From the NCBI GenBank assembly GCA_041689935.1, contig JBDNFI010000023.1:1-32783 (forward strand): a stretch of 32,783 nt of DNA. The letters are read 5' to 3'. This stretch comes from CAXBDP01 sp041689935. GTDB taxonomy: Bacteria > Bacteroidota > Bacteroidia > Cytophagales > Cyclobacteriaceae. Below the pieces are notes generated by a model, which was given only the letters and a program-made list of their open reading frames with translations, did not search any database and was not told the origin of the DNA. Numbering within the stretch: the first letter of the stretch is position 1; the number at the start of each line of letters is the position of its first letter. The translations under genes and the position numbers were made by a program. Shown in pieces: positions 24,292-32,657 of this stretch.

Positions 24292-24765
24292 ATGGTTAAA
24301 GTATTGTTCGTTTGTCTTGGGAATATTTGTCGCTCTCCTCTTGCTGAGGCTATTTTTTCGCATAAAGTGGGCGATGCTGCCCATATTTCTGTGGATTCTT
24401 GTGGTACGTCAGACTTTCATACAGGCGAGCAGCCCGATCCACGAACCATTGAAACCGCCAATTTTTATAATATTCCCATCTCGCATCGAGCAAGGCAATT
24501 GATGCCGCAAGATTTACGTAAATTTGATTATGTGATTGCGATGGATAGGCAAAATGCAGCCAATGTCACCAAGATGGCCAAGGACAATAAGGTGGATCCC
24601 GAGAAAATTTACTTTATGCGCAATTTTGACGAGCAACAAGATGATATCAATGTGCCTGATCCCTATTTTGGTGGAATGGAAGGCTTTCATCAAGTGTATG
24701 AAATTTTAGATCGCTCTTGCGATAAACTTCTCAAGCATATTATTCAAAAGGAATCTGAAAAATGA
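24292..24765 (+). CDS. Low-molecular-weight protein-tyrosine phosphatase
   Basis: The 157-residue product opens with the P-loop VCLGNICRSP (CX5R with C8 and R14). It carries the general-acid DP motif in VPDPYFGG (D123), so all catalytic residues are present. Such phosphatases remove phosphate from protein tyrosines, in bacteria often from autokinases controlling polysaccharide export. No such kinase is nearby. The stop overlaps the next gene by 4 bases (ATGA), which suggests co-translation with a fructosamine-kinase-like protein. A LMW-PTP with a fructosamine kinase is a recurring pair in bacteria as I recall it, and would fit protein-deglycation roles (inference). Confidence 0.95.
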   Translation: MVKVLFVCLGNICRSPLAEAIFSHKVGDAAHISVDSCGTSDFHTGEQPDPRTIETANFYNIPISHRARQLMPQDLRKFDYVIAMDRQNAANVTKMAKDNKVDPEKIYFMRNFDEQQDDINVPDPYFGGMEGFHQVYEILDRSCDKLLKHIIQKESEK

Positions 24766-25640
24766 GTTTCCCTTTTCAACAAAACGATTTTTACGAACAA
24801 GCTATTTTTCAAAGTACAGGTCTGGATGCGGAAATCTTAGATGTGAATTTCCAGTCTGGTGGCTGTATCAGTACCGCTGCCAAAATTCTCACCGATAGGG
24901 GAGCTTTTTTTCTGAAATGGAATATGTTGGAAGTAGGGCTATTCGAAGCAGAGGCGGGAGGCTTGAAATTTCTCTCATCTAGTGCCGATTTGCGTATTCC
25001 TACCGTTTATGGCTATGGTCAAATTGCAGATAAGCAATACATCCTGATGGAGTTCTTAGAATCCAATCCTCCCGCTTCAGATCATTGGGAAATGCTAGGG
25101 AAGGACTTGGCAATGCTGCATACTGTAACCCACAGTCATTTCGGTCTCGAAGTAGATGGTTTCATTGGCAGGCTCGTTCAGAAAAATGCATTTTCTAAGG
25201 ATTGGACCAAGTTTTTTATTTACAATAGATTGGAAATACAGGCTGGTTTGGCATTTTATAATGGGTTGGTAGATGCCGCATGGCTGAGGAATTTCGAAAA
25301 ACTATATCCTAAATTGGAAGGGTTTTTCCCAAAAGAAAAGCCCGCGCTACTGCATGGTGATCTTTGGAGTGGGAATATCCACAACGGCCCGGACGGCTAC
25401 AAATGGTTTATAGACCCCGCCGTCTATTTTGGACATAGAGAAATGGAGCTAGCCTTTACTCAGCTTTTTGGAGGCTTCGATCCAGCTTTTTATCAAAGCT
25501 ACGAAGAGGTTTTTCCGTTGGAGCCAGGCTTTAAAGAGCGGGTGGATATATACAATCTGTATCCGCTATTGGTACATGCTAACTTATTTGGATCATCTTA
25601 CCTCAGTGCGGTCAATAGAGTTGTGAAGAAGATGCTTTAA
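24762..25640 (+). CDS. Fructosamine kinase family protein
   Basis: The 292-residue protein has the protein-kinase-like fold used by fructosamine-3-kinases: nucleotide loop VNFQSGGCISTAAKI, the ATP-binding Lys in FFLKWN (K52), catalytic LLHGDLWSGN (D200, N205) and the metal Asp in WFIDPA (D218), then VYFGHREMELA. These match the family's LHGDLWxGN and DPAVYxGHRE signatures. Substrates are ribulosamine or fructosamine adducts on proteins, whose phosphorylation leads to deglycation. It overlaps the upstream phosphatase gene by 4 bases. Two copies of the GCGGGAGG word, in opposite orientations, lie about 100 bases apart within it. Confidence 0.93.
   Translation: MSFPFQQNDFYEQAIFQSTGLDAEILDVNFQSGGCISTAAKILTDRGAFFLKWNMLEVGLFEAEAGGLKFLSSSADLRIPTVYGYGQIADKQYILMEFLESNPPASDHWEMLGKDLAMLHTVTHSHFGLEVDGFIGRLVQKNAFSKDWTKFFIYNRLEIQAGLAFYNGLVDAAWLRNFEKLYPKLEGFFPKEKPALLHGDLWSGNIHNGPDGYKWFIDPAVYFGHREMELAFTQLFGGFDPAFYQSYEEVFPLEPGFKERVDIYNLYPLLVHANLFGSSYLSAVNRVVKKML
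24954..24961 (+). repeat. Dispersed octamer GCGGGAGG, copy 15
   Basis: Exact copy, sense in the fructosamine-kinase-like gene, coding A-G-G. Confidence 0.9.
25068..25075 (-). repeat. Dispersed octamer GCGGGAGG, copy 16
   Basis: Exact copy, antisense in the same gene, coding P-P-A, 106 bases after copy 15. Confidence 0.9.
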
Positions 25641-25667
25641 TCTAGAGAGGCAAAACAGGACTGGCAA

Positions 25668-26321
25668 TTATCTTAAATCAATCACTTCTACGCCAGGGTG
25701 TCTTTTCACATCAAATTCAAACTCTTTTTGATCCGTATTTGATTTATTTTGAACAGAGTTTACTGAATAGTTATACCTATTTCCATTTTTATCAAAAATC
25801 TCCCAGCTTTTCAAATTCAAGTCATCCTTTCCTATTTCAAGTCTAATTTTAAAGAAGGGGCTGCCAGCATCTTCTGGCACTAGGTCTATAATTTGAGCGG
25901 AACTTCCATTCGTATTCACTTCCTCAATAAATTGGTATTTGTATCCATTTTTGTAAGCTGCGTAGATGTTACTCGGACTCATTTCCATTTCTTCTGGATA
26001 GTAGTTGTCAATATTTACTTCATTGATCTCTTCTATATAGGTCCAAACGGTGGTGCCATTGCAGTAAATTTCTTGACCTGCCATAAGCAATCGGAACTTA
26101 TCTCCAACTACTAGCAGACTACCCTCAAATGATTCGCTAATACCTTCTTGTTCATTTTGAAGAGAATAAGTGAAATTGGCTAAGTAAGCACCCATATTTT
26201 GGTACTTATTGCTCATGTTATCCAGAATAATCAGTGCGCGTGGATCGTATTGCGCAGAAACAATTTGGTTGAAAAAAAATATTAAAAATATAGAAAGGAA
26301 AATTCTACGCATGTTGTTCAT
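25668..26321 (-). CDS. lolA: LolA-like outer-membrane lipoprotein carrier
   Basis: The product has 217 residues from MNNMRRIFL. The signal peptide (IFLSIFLIFFFNQIVSA-Q) ends near residue 22 and the mature chain has the LolA/LppX layout: ANFTYSLQN, SFEGSLLVVGDKFRL, a Trp-containing strand TTVWTYIEEINEV, and a late DFDVKR-like EFDVKRHPGVEVIDLR ending. LolA carries lipoproteins from the inner to the outer membrane through the periplasm. The start at 26319-26321 avoids most of the overlap with ftsK, whose stop is 8 bases upstream. An ATG three codons further in is also possible. Location directly after ftsK is the usual Bacteroidota and proteobacterial order. Confidence 0.88.
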   Translation of the reverse strand: MNNMRRIFLSIFLIFFFNQIVSAQYDPRALIILDNMSNKYQNMGAYLANFTYSLQNEQEGISESFEGSLLVVGDKFRLLMAGQEIYCNGTTVWTYIEEINEVNIDNYYPEEMEMSPSNIYAAYKNGYKYQFIEEVNTNGSSAQIIDLVPEDAGSPFFKIRLEIGKDDLNLKSWEIFDKNGNRYNYSVNSVQNKSNTDQKEFEFDVKRHPGVEVIDLR

Positions 26322-26328
26322 TACAGGG

Positions 26329-28764
26329 TCATTTTGAAGGCATATCACGCAATAATTGTTCCAAGGCGTACTCGTCGCTAATTAAAACTTCTCTGGCTTT
26401 ACTGCCTTCGAATTGGCCGACAATTCCGGCTGCTTCTAATTGGTCAATTAAACGCCCGGCACGGTTGTATCCGAGTTTTAATTTCCTCTGAATCAGCGAT
26501 GTACTTCCCTGTTGATGCATCACGATAAGTCGAGCCGCATCTTCGAATAAATCATCCCTATCTGATAAGTCCACATCCAATTTGCTATCACTATTTTCCT
26601 CACCTACGTATTCAGGCAAAATATAGGCAGTAGAATAGCCTTTTTGGTTTCCAATAAAGTCGCAAAGATCGTCCACCTCGCTGGTGTCTATAAATGCGCA
26701 TTGCAGCCGTATCAGTTCGGATCCCATGCTCAGTAGCATATCGCCTTGGCCAATCAACTGATCGGAGCCGCCAGTATCCAATATCACACGTGAATCTACT
26801 TTTGACGTAACTCGGAAGGACATCCTTGCGGGAAAGTTCGCTTTGATTATCCCGGTGATCACATTCACAGAAGGTCGCTGAGTAGCTACTACCAGGTGAA
26901 TACCTATTGCACGAGCCAATTGAGCCAAACGTGCAATCGGTGTTTCTACTTCTTTGCCGGCAGTCATCATCAAGTCGGCTAATTCATCTATTACCAATAC
27001 TATATATGGTAGAAAGCGATGGCCTCTCTCAGGGTTCAGTTTGCGAGTAACGAATTTCACATTGTACTCTTTCAAATTTCGGCAACCCGCATCTTTCAAT
27101 AAATTGTATCGGTTTTCCATTTCGATGCAAAGTGAGTTTAAAGTATTTACTACCTTTTTGGTATCGGTAATGATTGCTTCTTCTGCATCTGGCAACATGG
27201 CCAAGAAATGGCGTTCTATTTTGTTGTATAGTGTTAGCTCCACCTTTTTGGGATCTACCAATACAAACTTGAGTTGGGAGGGGTGTTTCTTATACAATAG
27301 GGAAGTCAGCAGCACATTCAATCCCACAGATTTACCTTGACCAGTGGCACCTGCCATGAGGAGATGGGGCATTTTGGCAAGGTCAGCCATAAATACTTCA
27401 TTGGAAATGGTTTTGCCAATGACTACAGGAAGTTCCATATCACTTTTGAGGAATTTCTCAGTGGATACAAGGGATTTCATGCTCACAAGCTCCCTATTTT
27501 TATTTGGCACTTCAATCCCGATAGTGCCACGCCCTGGAATAGGAGCAATGATTCGTATACCCAAAGCAGCCAAACTCAAGGCTATATCATCTTCGAGATT
27601 TCGGATTTTAGAAATTTTTACGCCTGCTTTTGGGATGATTTCGTAGAGGGTCACCGTAGGCCCAATAGTCGCGCGGATGGTTTCAATCCCGATTTGAAAA
27701 CTGGAAAGCGTTTCTACGATTTTGTTTTTATTCTCTTCTAACTCTTCTCTATCTACCTGCACTTTGGTATTGCCGCCATGGTCCTCCAGCAAATCGAGAG
27801 TTGGGTATTTATAATTTGCCAAATCGAGGGTAGGATCGTAGTTCTCGCTATTGAGAACCCTGGCTTTTTCCTCCCGCTTTTGTGCTTCGATGCTCAATGC
27901 AATATCCTTTTCCGACGCTGCCTCATCATTTACTATAGCTACCTCAAGGGTTGGGCTTTCGCTAGAGGTTTTACCTTTTGACGGCTTTTCATCTTTGATG
28001 CTTACTTTCCAATCTTTGCTCTCATCTTCTTCCTCCTCGTCAAAATCTAAGGAGACTTTTTCACTGATTTTCTCTTCTTTCCATGGAATAATATCCTCAT
28101 CTTCATCATGTTCTAAATCAACTTGAGATTTTTTATCTTTATCCAAATTCTTTTTGAAAGAAGGAAGACTTTGAACATTGAAAAAATAGACAATGAAAAT
28201 TAGCAGGCTAATGGCCAATACGATAAGGGTACCAATACCCATAAAGGCTTCTGCCATTCCGCCAATTACATAACCGATGCCTCCAGTGTAAAGCGATAAT
28301 CCTTTGCCTACCCAATTGTTGACATCCAGATACCCTAGGAAAAGTGTGATCCAAATAAGGAAGAAAAAACTAAAACCAAATACAAGTTGGAAGGCGACTA
28401 TTCTCCTAACAGAGAGGATATTTACGCCGATCACAAAAATGATTGGGCAGAGGAAAAATGCACCTAAACCAAACCAGCGAAAAATCATATAGTGCGACAC
28501 AAATGCACCCGCTAGGGAAAGGCTATTTTTAACTTCGCCGATATAATTTCGCCACTCAGTCCAGCTTATGTCTCGTACAAGGCTTTGATCGTAGCGTGCT
28601 GTAAATAAGTAGGATACGAACGAAAAAAACATAAACGCCGATAGGGCGATGAGTACGATTCCTATACTGATTTGAAAACGGCGATCTTTCCAAAAAGCTG
28701 GGCTTTTTGGTGCTGGTTCTGCTTTTCGAGCATTTCCTTTTCTGAAGTTTTCTGTTTTAGCCAT
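26329..28764 (-). CDS. ftsK: DNA translocase FtsK
   Basis: The 811-residue septal translocase pumps chromosome ends towards dif during division. The N-terminus has four membrane helices (about residues 30-190). An acidic, low-complexity linker follows (for example DFDEEEEDESKDW, about 200-310), then the RecA-like motor with Walker A GATGQGKSVG (about 472-480), Walker B VLVIDELADLM (about 590) and ATQRPSVNVITG. A C-terminal winged-helix gamma domain is present (QGSTSLIQRKLKLGYNRAGRLIDQLEAAG), which in other bacteria reads polar KOPS words. I chose the ATG at 28762-28764, with the MAKTENFRKGN start, over one 16 codons upstream. The linker contains one GCGGGAGG word (KREEK). Confidence 0.95.
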   Translation of the reverse strand: MAKTENFRKGNARKAEPAPKSPAFWKDRRFQISIGIVLIALSAFMFFSFVSYLFTARYDQSLVRDISWTEWRNYIGEVKNSLSLAGAFVSHYMIFRWFGLGAFFLCPIIFVIGVNILSVRRIVAFQLVFGFSFFFLIWITLFLGYLDVNNWVGKGLSLYTGGIGYVIGGMAEAFMGIGTLIVLAISLLIFIVYFFNVQSLPSFKKNLDKDKKSQVDLEHDEDEDIIPWKEEKISEKVSLDFDEEEEDESKDWKVSIKDEKPSKGKTSSESPTLEVAIVNDEAASEKDIALSIEAQKREEKARVLNSENYDPTLDLANYKYPTLDLLEDHGGNTKVQVDREELEENKNKIVETLSSFQIGIETIRATIGPTVTLYEIIPKAGVKISKIRNLEDDIALSLAALGIRIIAPIPGRGTIGIEVPNKNRELVSMKSLVSTEKFLKSDMELPVVIGKTISNEVFMADLAKMPHLLMAGATGQGKSVGLNVLLTSLLYKKHPSQLKFVLVDPKKVELTLYNKIERHFLAMLPDAEEAIITDTKKVVNTLNSLCIEMENRYNLLKDAGCRNLKEYNVKFVTRKLNPERGHRFLPYIVLVIDELADLMMTAGKEVETPIARLAQLARAIGIHLVVATQRPSVNVITGIIKANFPARMSFRVTSKVDSRVILDTGGSDQLIGQGDMLLSMGSELIRLQCAFIDTSEVDDLCDFIGNQKGYSTAYILPEYVGEENSDSKLDVDLSDRDDLFEDAARLIVMHQQGSTSLIQRKLKLGYNRAGRLIDQLEAAGIVGQFEGSKAREVLISDEYALEQLLRDMPSK
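27870..27877 (-). repeat. Dispersed octamer GCGGGAGG, copy 17
   Basis: Exact copy, sense in the ftsK linker, coding K-R-E-E. Confidence 0.9.
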
Positions 28765-28885
28765 TAATGTGTTTACGCATAAAAAATTGCTGATTGAAGC
28801 ACTATTTGGCAACTATCAAGCCGATACAATCGGAACTTAGGCACCAAATTACGAAAATCCGAATGGTAACGAATATTTCCTCTAA

Positions 28886-29911
28886 TCATTTGAGTGCTTT
28901 GCAAATTTTGCTAGGCAATGCTGGCCCTTCAAATACAAGGCCCGAATATATTTGTACGAGCGATGCTCCGGCATCTAATTTTTCTTTGGCATCGGCTTCA
29001 TTAAAAATCCCGCCTACACCAATTATTGGAAATGATCCATTACTTTTTGTATGCAAATAGCGAATCACTTCTGTGCTACGATTGCGCACCGCTTTGCCAC
29101 TTAATCCTCCCGCACCCATACGCTCGATCTCTGATTTGGCTGTTTGCAACCCACTTCGATCTATGGTTGTGTTGGTCGCAATGATTCCCGCCAATTGGGT
29201 GGTTTTTACAATTTCAATAATATCGTCTAGTTGATGATTACTTAAGTCTGGAGCGATTTTCAGTAATATCGGTTTAGGTGTTTCTTTGGCGTGGTTCAGC
29301 TTTTGCATATGAAGAAGTAGCTTGGTTAGTGGCTCTTTTTCTTGCAATTCGCGAAGACCGGGCGTATTCGGCGAGCTTACATTGATGGCAAAGTAATCTA
29401 CATAGTTGAAAAGTTTTTCGAAGCAATACTCATAGTCTTTCCAAGCGTCTTCGTTGGGTGTTGCTTTGTTTTTTCCAATATTGCCACCAATAATTACGCC
29501 TTTAGGCCGATTTTTCAATCTTTCGACAGCTGCGTCAACTCCGCCATTATTGAAGCCCATTCGGTTGATCAAACTGTTGTCGAGTGGAAGCCGGAAAAGA
29601 CGCGGGAGGGGGTTGCCTGCTTGTCCTTTGGGAGTGAGTGTGCCTACTTCGATAAAGCCAAAGCCCATAGCGGCAAATACATCCATCATTTTGGCATCTT
29701 TATCGAAACCCGCAGCCAACCCTACAGGATTTGGAAATCGTAGTCCAAATAAGTCCACAGCCAATGCAGGGTCATTTACAGGAAAGAATAACTTGAATAT
29801 AGATTTGAATCCGGGAATTGAAAAACTGAATCGGGCAAGTGAAAAAGTAAGGGTATGCGCTTTTTCTGCTGGAAAAAGGAATAAAAAAGGACGGAGAAGA
29901 AGCTTATACAC
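28886..29911 (-). CDS. pyrD: Dihydroorotate dehydrogenase (quinone)
   Basis: The class 2 enzyme catalyses the membrane-linked fourth step of pyrimidine synthesis, dihydroorotate to orotate with quinone as acceptor. The 341-residue product has the short N-terminal membrane-associating helix (YKLLLRPFLFLFPAEKAH). It also has FMN-binding PNPVGLAAGFDKDA and RMGFNNGG, the catalytic Ser in INVSSPNTPGLR, ATNTTIDRSG, GGLSGKAVRNRS and GVGGIFNEADA. Length and order are normal for class 2. Two GCGGGAGG words in opposite orientations lie within it. Confidence 0.96.
   Translation of the reverse strand: MYKLLLRPFLFLFPAEKAHTLTFSLARFSFSIPGFKSIFKLFFPVNDPALAVDLFGLRFPNPVGLAAGFDKDAKMMDVFAAMGFGFIEVGTLTPKGQAGNPLPRLFRLPLDNSLINRMGFNNGGVDAAVERLKNRPKGVIIGGNIGKNKATPNEDAWKDYEYCFEKLFNYVDYFAINVSSPNTPGLRELQEKEPLTKLLLHMQKLNHAKETPKPILLKIAPDLSNHQLDDIIEIVKTTQLAGIIATNTTIDRSGLQTAKSEIERMGAGGLSGKAVRNRSTEVIRYLHTKSNGSFPIIGVGGIFNEADAKEKLDAGASLVQIYSGLVFEGPALPSKICKALK
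29106..29113 (-). repeat. Dispersed octamer GCGGGAGG, copy 18
   Basis: Exact copy, sense in pyrD, coding A-G-G within the conserved GGLSGK region. Confidence 0.9.
29602..29609 (+). repeat. Dispersed octamer GCGGGAGG, copy 19
   Basis: Exact copy, antisense in pyrD, coding L-P-R. Confidence 0.9.
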
Positions 29912-29980
29912 GATTTTTGGATTGATAACACGAAGTTAATACGAATTCTGAAGCTTATTAAATCTATCTTCGTAATTTAT

Positions 29981-30019
29981 AAAAAAAGCGGAGATGCATT
30001 TGACTGCATTTCCGCTTTT
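29981..30019 (-). terminator. Rho-independent terminator of the glutamate dehydrogenase gene
   Basis: A 15-bp stem (29984-29998 with 30005-30019, one G-T wobble) encloses a 6-base loop. A run of seven T follows on the minus strand (A run 29981-29987). It begins about 30 bases after the dehydrogenase stop, and because the outer stem is A/T it may also work weakly on the other strand. Confidence 0.9.
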
Positions 30020-30049
30020 GTGGAGATAGTTTTTAAAGGATTTGACCGA

Positions 30050-31468
30050 TCAGGGGAAAATCCCCAAGTCTTGGTAGCTAATCGAAATTCTTTGGAGGGC
30101 GAGAATAAATGCTGCTGTACGAAGAGATTGAAGTTTCTTTTCATGGCGCATTTCATTCATGCTGTGGTAGGCATTTACCATGGTTTCTTCCAAACCAGAA
30201 TTCACCAAGTCACGCTCACTAGCTCCTTTGGCTATTATTTCTTTGGACTCATCGCTAAATTGTTCACCAGTAGCTTTCTCTATATTTTCTAAAAGGACGG
30301 AGAATTTCTGCATATCGTATCTTTTTTCAATTTTACCAAAGGATACGCGGGAGAGGTTTTTGAGCCATTCGAAATAAGAAACTGTAACACCTCCCGCATT
30401 CAAAAACATGTCAGGAATCACTAGGATGTTTTTTTGAAGGAGAATTTGTTCAGCCTCTTGAGTCACTGGGCCATTTGCCGCTTCTCCTACAATTTTGGCT
30501 TTGATGTCCTTGGCATTTTCAATGGTAATCTGATTTTCTAAGGCTGCTGGGATAAGTATATCGCAGGCGAGTGTAAGTAGTGTTTTGCTGTCTTCTACAA
30601 AAGTGCCTTTATAGTAGCCTTTGAAGCTCTTATTTTTAACTTGATATGCTTTTAAACTTTCAATATCAATGCCATTTTCATCAATGATGCCACCATTCCA
30701 TTCTGCAATGGCTATAATGATCGCACCAGCGTCTTGTAAATATTTGGCCGAATGAAACCCTACATTTCCCAGTCCTTGCACAATAATTTTTTTACCTATC
30801 AGACCAGTAGTCATGCCTATAGCATCCATATCTTCCTTCACACTTACTGCTTCTCGTATCCCAATGTATACACCCATGCCTGTGGCTTCTGTACGGCCTT
30901 CGATGCCATGTTGAGAGAGTGGTTTACCAGTAACGCAGCCTTTGCCATTGATCGAATCTGGATTAAATGCCTCGTAAGTATCTACTATCCAAGACATTTC
31001 TCTAGCACCTGTACCATAATCTGGCGCTGGCACATCAATAGCGGGTCCAATAAATTTCTTTTTGATAAGCTCAGATGTGTAGCGACGGGTTATACGCTCA
31101 AGTTGATTTGCATCGTACTTGAGGGGGTCGATACGTACGCCGCCTTTCGCTCCACCAAACGGAATATTTACTAAGGCACATTTGTATGTCATCAATGCAG
31201 ATAGTCCTTTTACCTCATCTTCACTCACATGCTCGCTGTAGCGGATACCGCCCTTTACAGGAAGCTTATGGTGGGAGTGCTGGATTCTGTATCCTGTGAG
31301 CACTTCGTAGCTGCCATCATCTTTGCGCAATGGAAAGTTGAATTTGTAAATGCTATTGCACTGCTTAATTTGCTCTAGCATTCCAGCTTCGATGTCTAAA
31401 TATTTGGCGGCTTCATCTACAAAACCACACACATCATCAAATAGGCTGTATTCTTTGTTTACTGACAT
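30050..31468 (-). CDS. Glu/Leu/Phe/Val dehydrogenase (glutamate dehydrogenase)
   Basis: The 472-residue enzyme interconverts glutamate with 2-oxoglutarate and ammonia. Visible motifs are the substrate pocket VKGGIRYSEHV, the catalytic Lys region TYKCALVNIPFGGAKGGV, the catalytic Asp stretch IDVPAPDYGTGAREM, the Rossmann dinucleotide motif VQGLGNVGFHSA and GEAANGPVT, NAGGVTVSYFEW. The length is slightly above the usual 410-450, with an extended C-terminal region (about residues 400-472). It is a single-gene unit with a strong terminator. It contains one GCGGGAGG word (NAGGV). Cofactor preference cannot be decided here. Confidence 0.94.
   Translation of the reverse strand: MSVNKEYSLFDDVCGFVDEAAKYLDIEAGMLEQIKQCNSIYKFNFPLRKDDGSYEVLTGYRIQHSHHKLPVKGGIRYSEHVSEDEVKGLSALMTYKCALVNIPFGGAKGGVRIDPLKYDANQLERITRRYTSELIKKKFIGPAIDVPAPDYGTGAREMSWIVDTYEAFNPDSINGKGCVTGKPLSQHGIEGRTEATGMGVYIGIREAVSVKEDMDAIGMTTGLIGKKIIVQGLGNVGFHSAKYLQDAGAIIIAIAEWNGGIIDENGIDIESLKAYQVKNKSFKGYYKGTFVEDSKTLLTLACDILIPAALENQITIENAKDIKAKIVGEAANGPVTQEAEQILLQKNILVIPDMFLNAGGVTVSYFEWLKNLSRVSFGKIEKRYDMQKFSVLLENIEKATGEQFSDESKEIIAKGASERDLVNSGLEETMVNAYHSMNEMRHEKKLQSLRTAAFILALQRISISYQDLGIFP
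30390..30397 (-). repeat. Dispersed octamer GCGGGAGG, copy 20
   Basis: Exact copy, sense in the glutamate dehydrogenase gene, coding A-G-G of NAGGV. Confidence 0.9.
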
Positions 31469-31823
31469 ATATTTTGGTTTTCAAAATTGTTGGTACAGTT
31501 GGGGTAATAATGGTTAATCGTTCTAATTGCTCAAAGGTTACCAAAAAATTAGGTTTTAGCCAATCCATTTGAACTTACTGGTTTGAATGGTGTTTCATTT
31601 AAGACCAAATAAAATATGGGTTCCGATTGAAAACTGAATTTGCCCTTAATGGATGGAAACGGCCAATCATCTAATTGAATTTTTTTTGAATTAGAGTAAT
31701 GGTTAAATTTTCTTTTCTTTTTATAACCGATCTATCATATTTGTAAAAAAGAGTTAAATTACAAAGCGCAAAATGAAATTGCCCACAAGTAGATTTAATT
31801 TAAGATATGTTTTTTAAATAAAT
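31469..31823. other. Intergenic between divergent dehydrogenase and methyltransferase genes
   Basis: The 355 bases should hold both promoters, but no clean TAnnTTTG/TTG pair was found. A weak 7-bp inverted repeat (TCTAATT...AATTAGA, around 31671-31696) encloses a T run. Nothing else is recognised. Confidence 0.5.
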
Positions 31824-32363
31824 ATGAAAGCGAAATTTACGGTCGAAGGTCTCAGGAACATAAGGCAAATAGGAAGCATAGCTTCGAGCAGCGGGTATTT
31901 GACGCGGAAAATAATTAAGGGAATTGACTTTGAAAAACGACTAAATGTGCTTGAACTAGGTGCTGGCGATGGGGTGATCACCAAAGAGATTTTGAACAGG
32001 ATGTCGCCCGACTCTAAATTGTATTCTTATGAAAACCATGCAGGATTGGCCGCCTTGCTGGAGGATATTCGGGATACGCGCTTGACCATAAAGGGCGAAT
32101 GCGTTTCAAATATCAGCCAATTAGATGATAATTACTTCGATATTGTGATTTCTAGCCTACCGTTAGCTCTTTTCAATACGCCTTTCAAAAACAAGATTTA
32201 CGAAAATATACAAAGCAAGCTCCGCAATACCGGCATATTTATACAATACCAATATTCCTTAAATGACTACAAAGACATTGAAAAGGTATTTCAAAACTGT
32301 AAAATTGATTTTTGCCTTCTTAACCTCCCACCTGCTTTTATTTACAAGGTGAAGATGAATTGA
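31824..32363 (+). CDS. SAM-dependent methyltransferase, PmtA-like
   Basis: The 179-residue class I methyltransferase has SAM motif I in VLELGAGDGVITKEIL (residues about 42-57) and an acidic motif II (LYSYENH). Motif IV is replaced by FDIVISSLPLALF. The GSIASSSGYLTRKII stretch before motif I is typical of phospholipid N-methyltransferase/rRNA-dimethylase-like proteins of the PmtA type. It is a cytosolic or membrane-peripheral enzyme. The substrate (phosphatidylethanolamine or other) is inferred only from this resemblance. The gene sits between the dehydrogenase promoter region and the transposase remnant. Confidence 0.75.
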   Translation: MKAKFTVEGLRNIRQIGSIASSSGYLTRKIIKGIDFEKRLNVLELGAGDGVITKEILNRMSPDSKLYSYENHAGLAALLEDIRDTRLTIKGECVSNISQLDDNYFDIVISSLPLALFNTPFKNKIYENIQSKLRNTGIFIQYQYSLNDYKDIEKVFQNCKIDFCLLNLPPAFIYKVKMN

Positions 32364-32657
32364 TAAATTCGTCCAGCTAATAATCTTCCATGTTTTGAAT
32401 TTAAAATGGGATTTGATTGCTGCCTTTCCTTTATATAATCTTTTCAAAGTGCCCATTCTTTTTTATTCCGGTATTTCGGAAACGCTACTTTTTCCGAAGT
32501 AAGACTTAAAGTCTAAGCAAGGATATTACTTCACATTGATATAATAAAAATCTGTCCTGTTGACATAATTTGCGCATCTTTTTTTTCTTGAAAAAGTTAA
32601 AATTTATAGATTTTACAATTTTCTTGTAAATTCTATAAAATCAATAGGGTTACTCAT
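32364..32657. other. Intergenic beside the transposase gene
   Basis: This AT-rich gap lies past the transposase stop. It should contain the right or left end of the insertion sequence if the element is intact, but the other end is outside the window and I cannot pair terminal repeats. The stretch around 32550-32575 (beginning TCTGTCCTGTTGACA) is less AT-rich than its surroundings and is a candidate element end. Confidence 0.4.
32606..32636 (-). terminator. Possible terminator after the transposase gene
   Basis: A 13-bp stem with one mismatch (32606-32618 with 32624-32636) and a 5-base loop lies 22 bases past the transposase stop. On the minus strand it is followed by AATTTTAACTTTTT. It could also be part of the insertion-sequence end. 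Confidence 0.5.

Noticed and set aside
24142..24384. Minus-strand 80-codon ORF overlapping the phosphatase gene start
   Set aside because: Its last part is antisense to the conserved P-loop of the phosphatase and its translation is not protein-like.
30345..30354. GCGGGAGAGG in the glutamate dehydrogenase gene, and CCTCCCAC near 32323, as further octamer copies
   Set aside because: Each departs from the exact word (an insertion or a mismatch). Only exact copies were counted to avoid inflating the signal.
2775..30397. Reading GCGGGAGG as a KOPS or Chi word because ftsK with its gamma domain is in the window and the word is G-rich
   Set aside because: Copies are split 10 to 10 and alternate along the window with no switch point. 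KOPS and Chi words are strand-biased within a replichore. The genome-wide orientation test would settle it.
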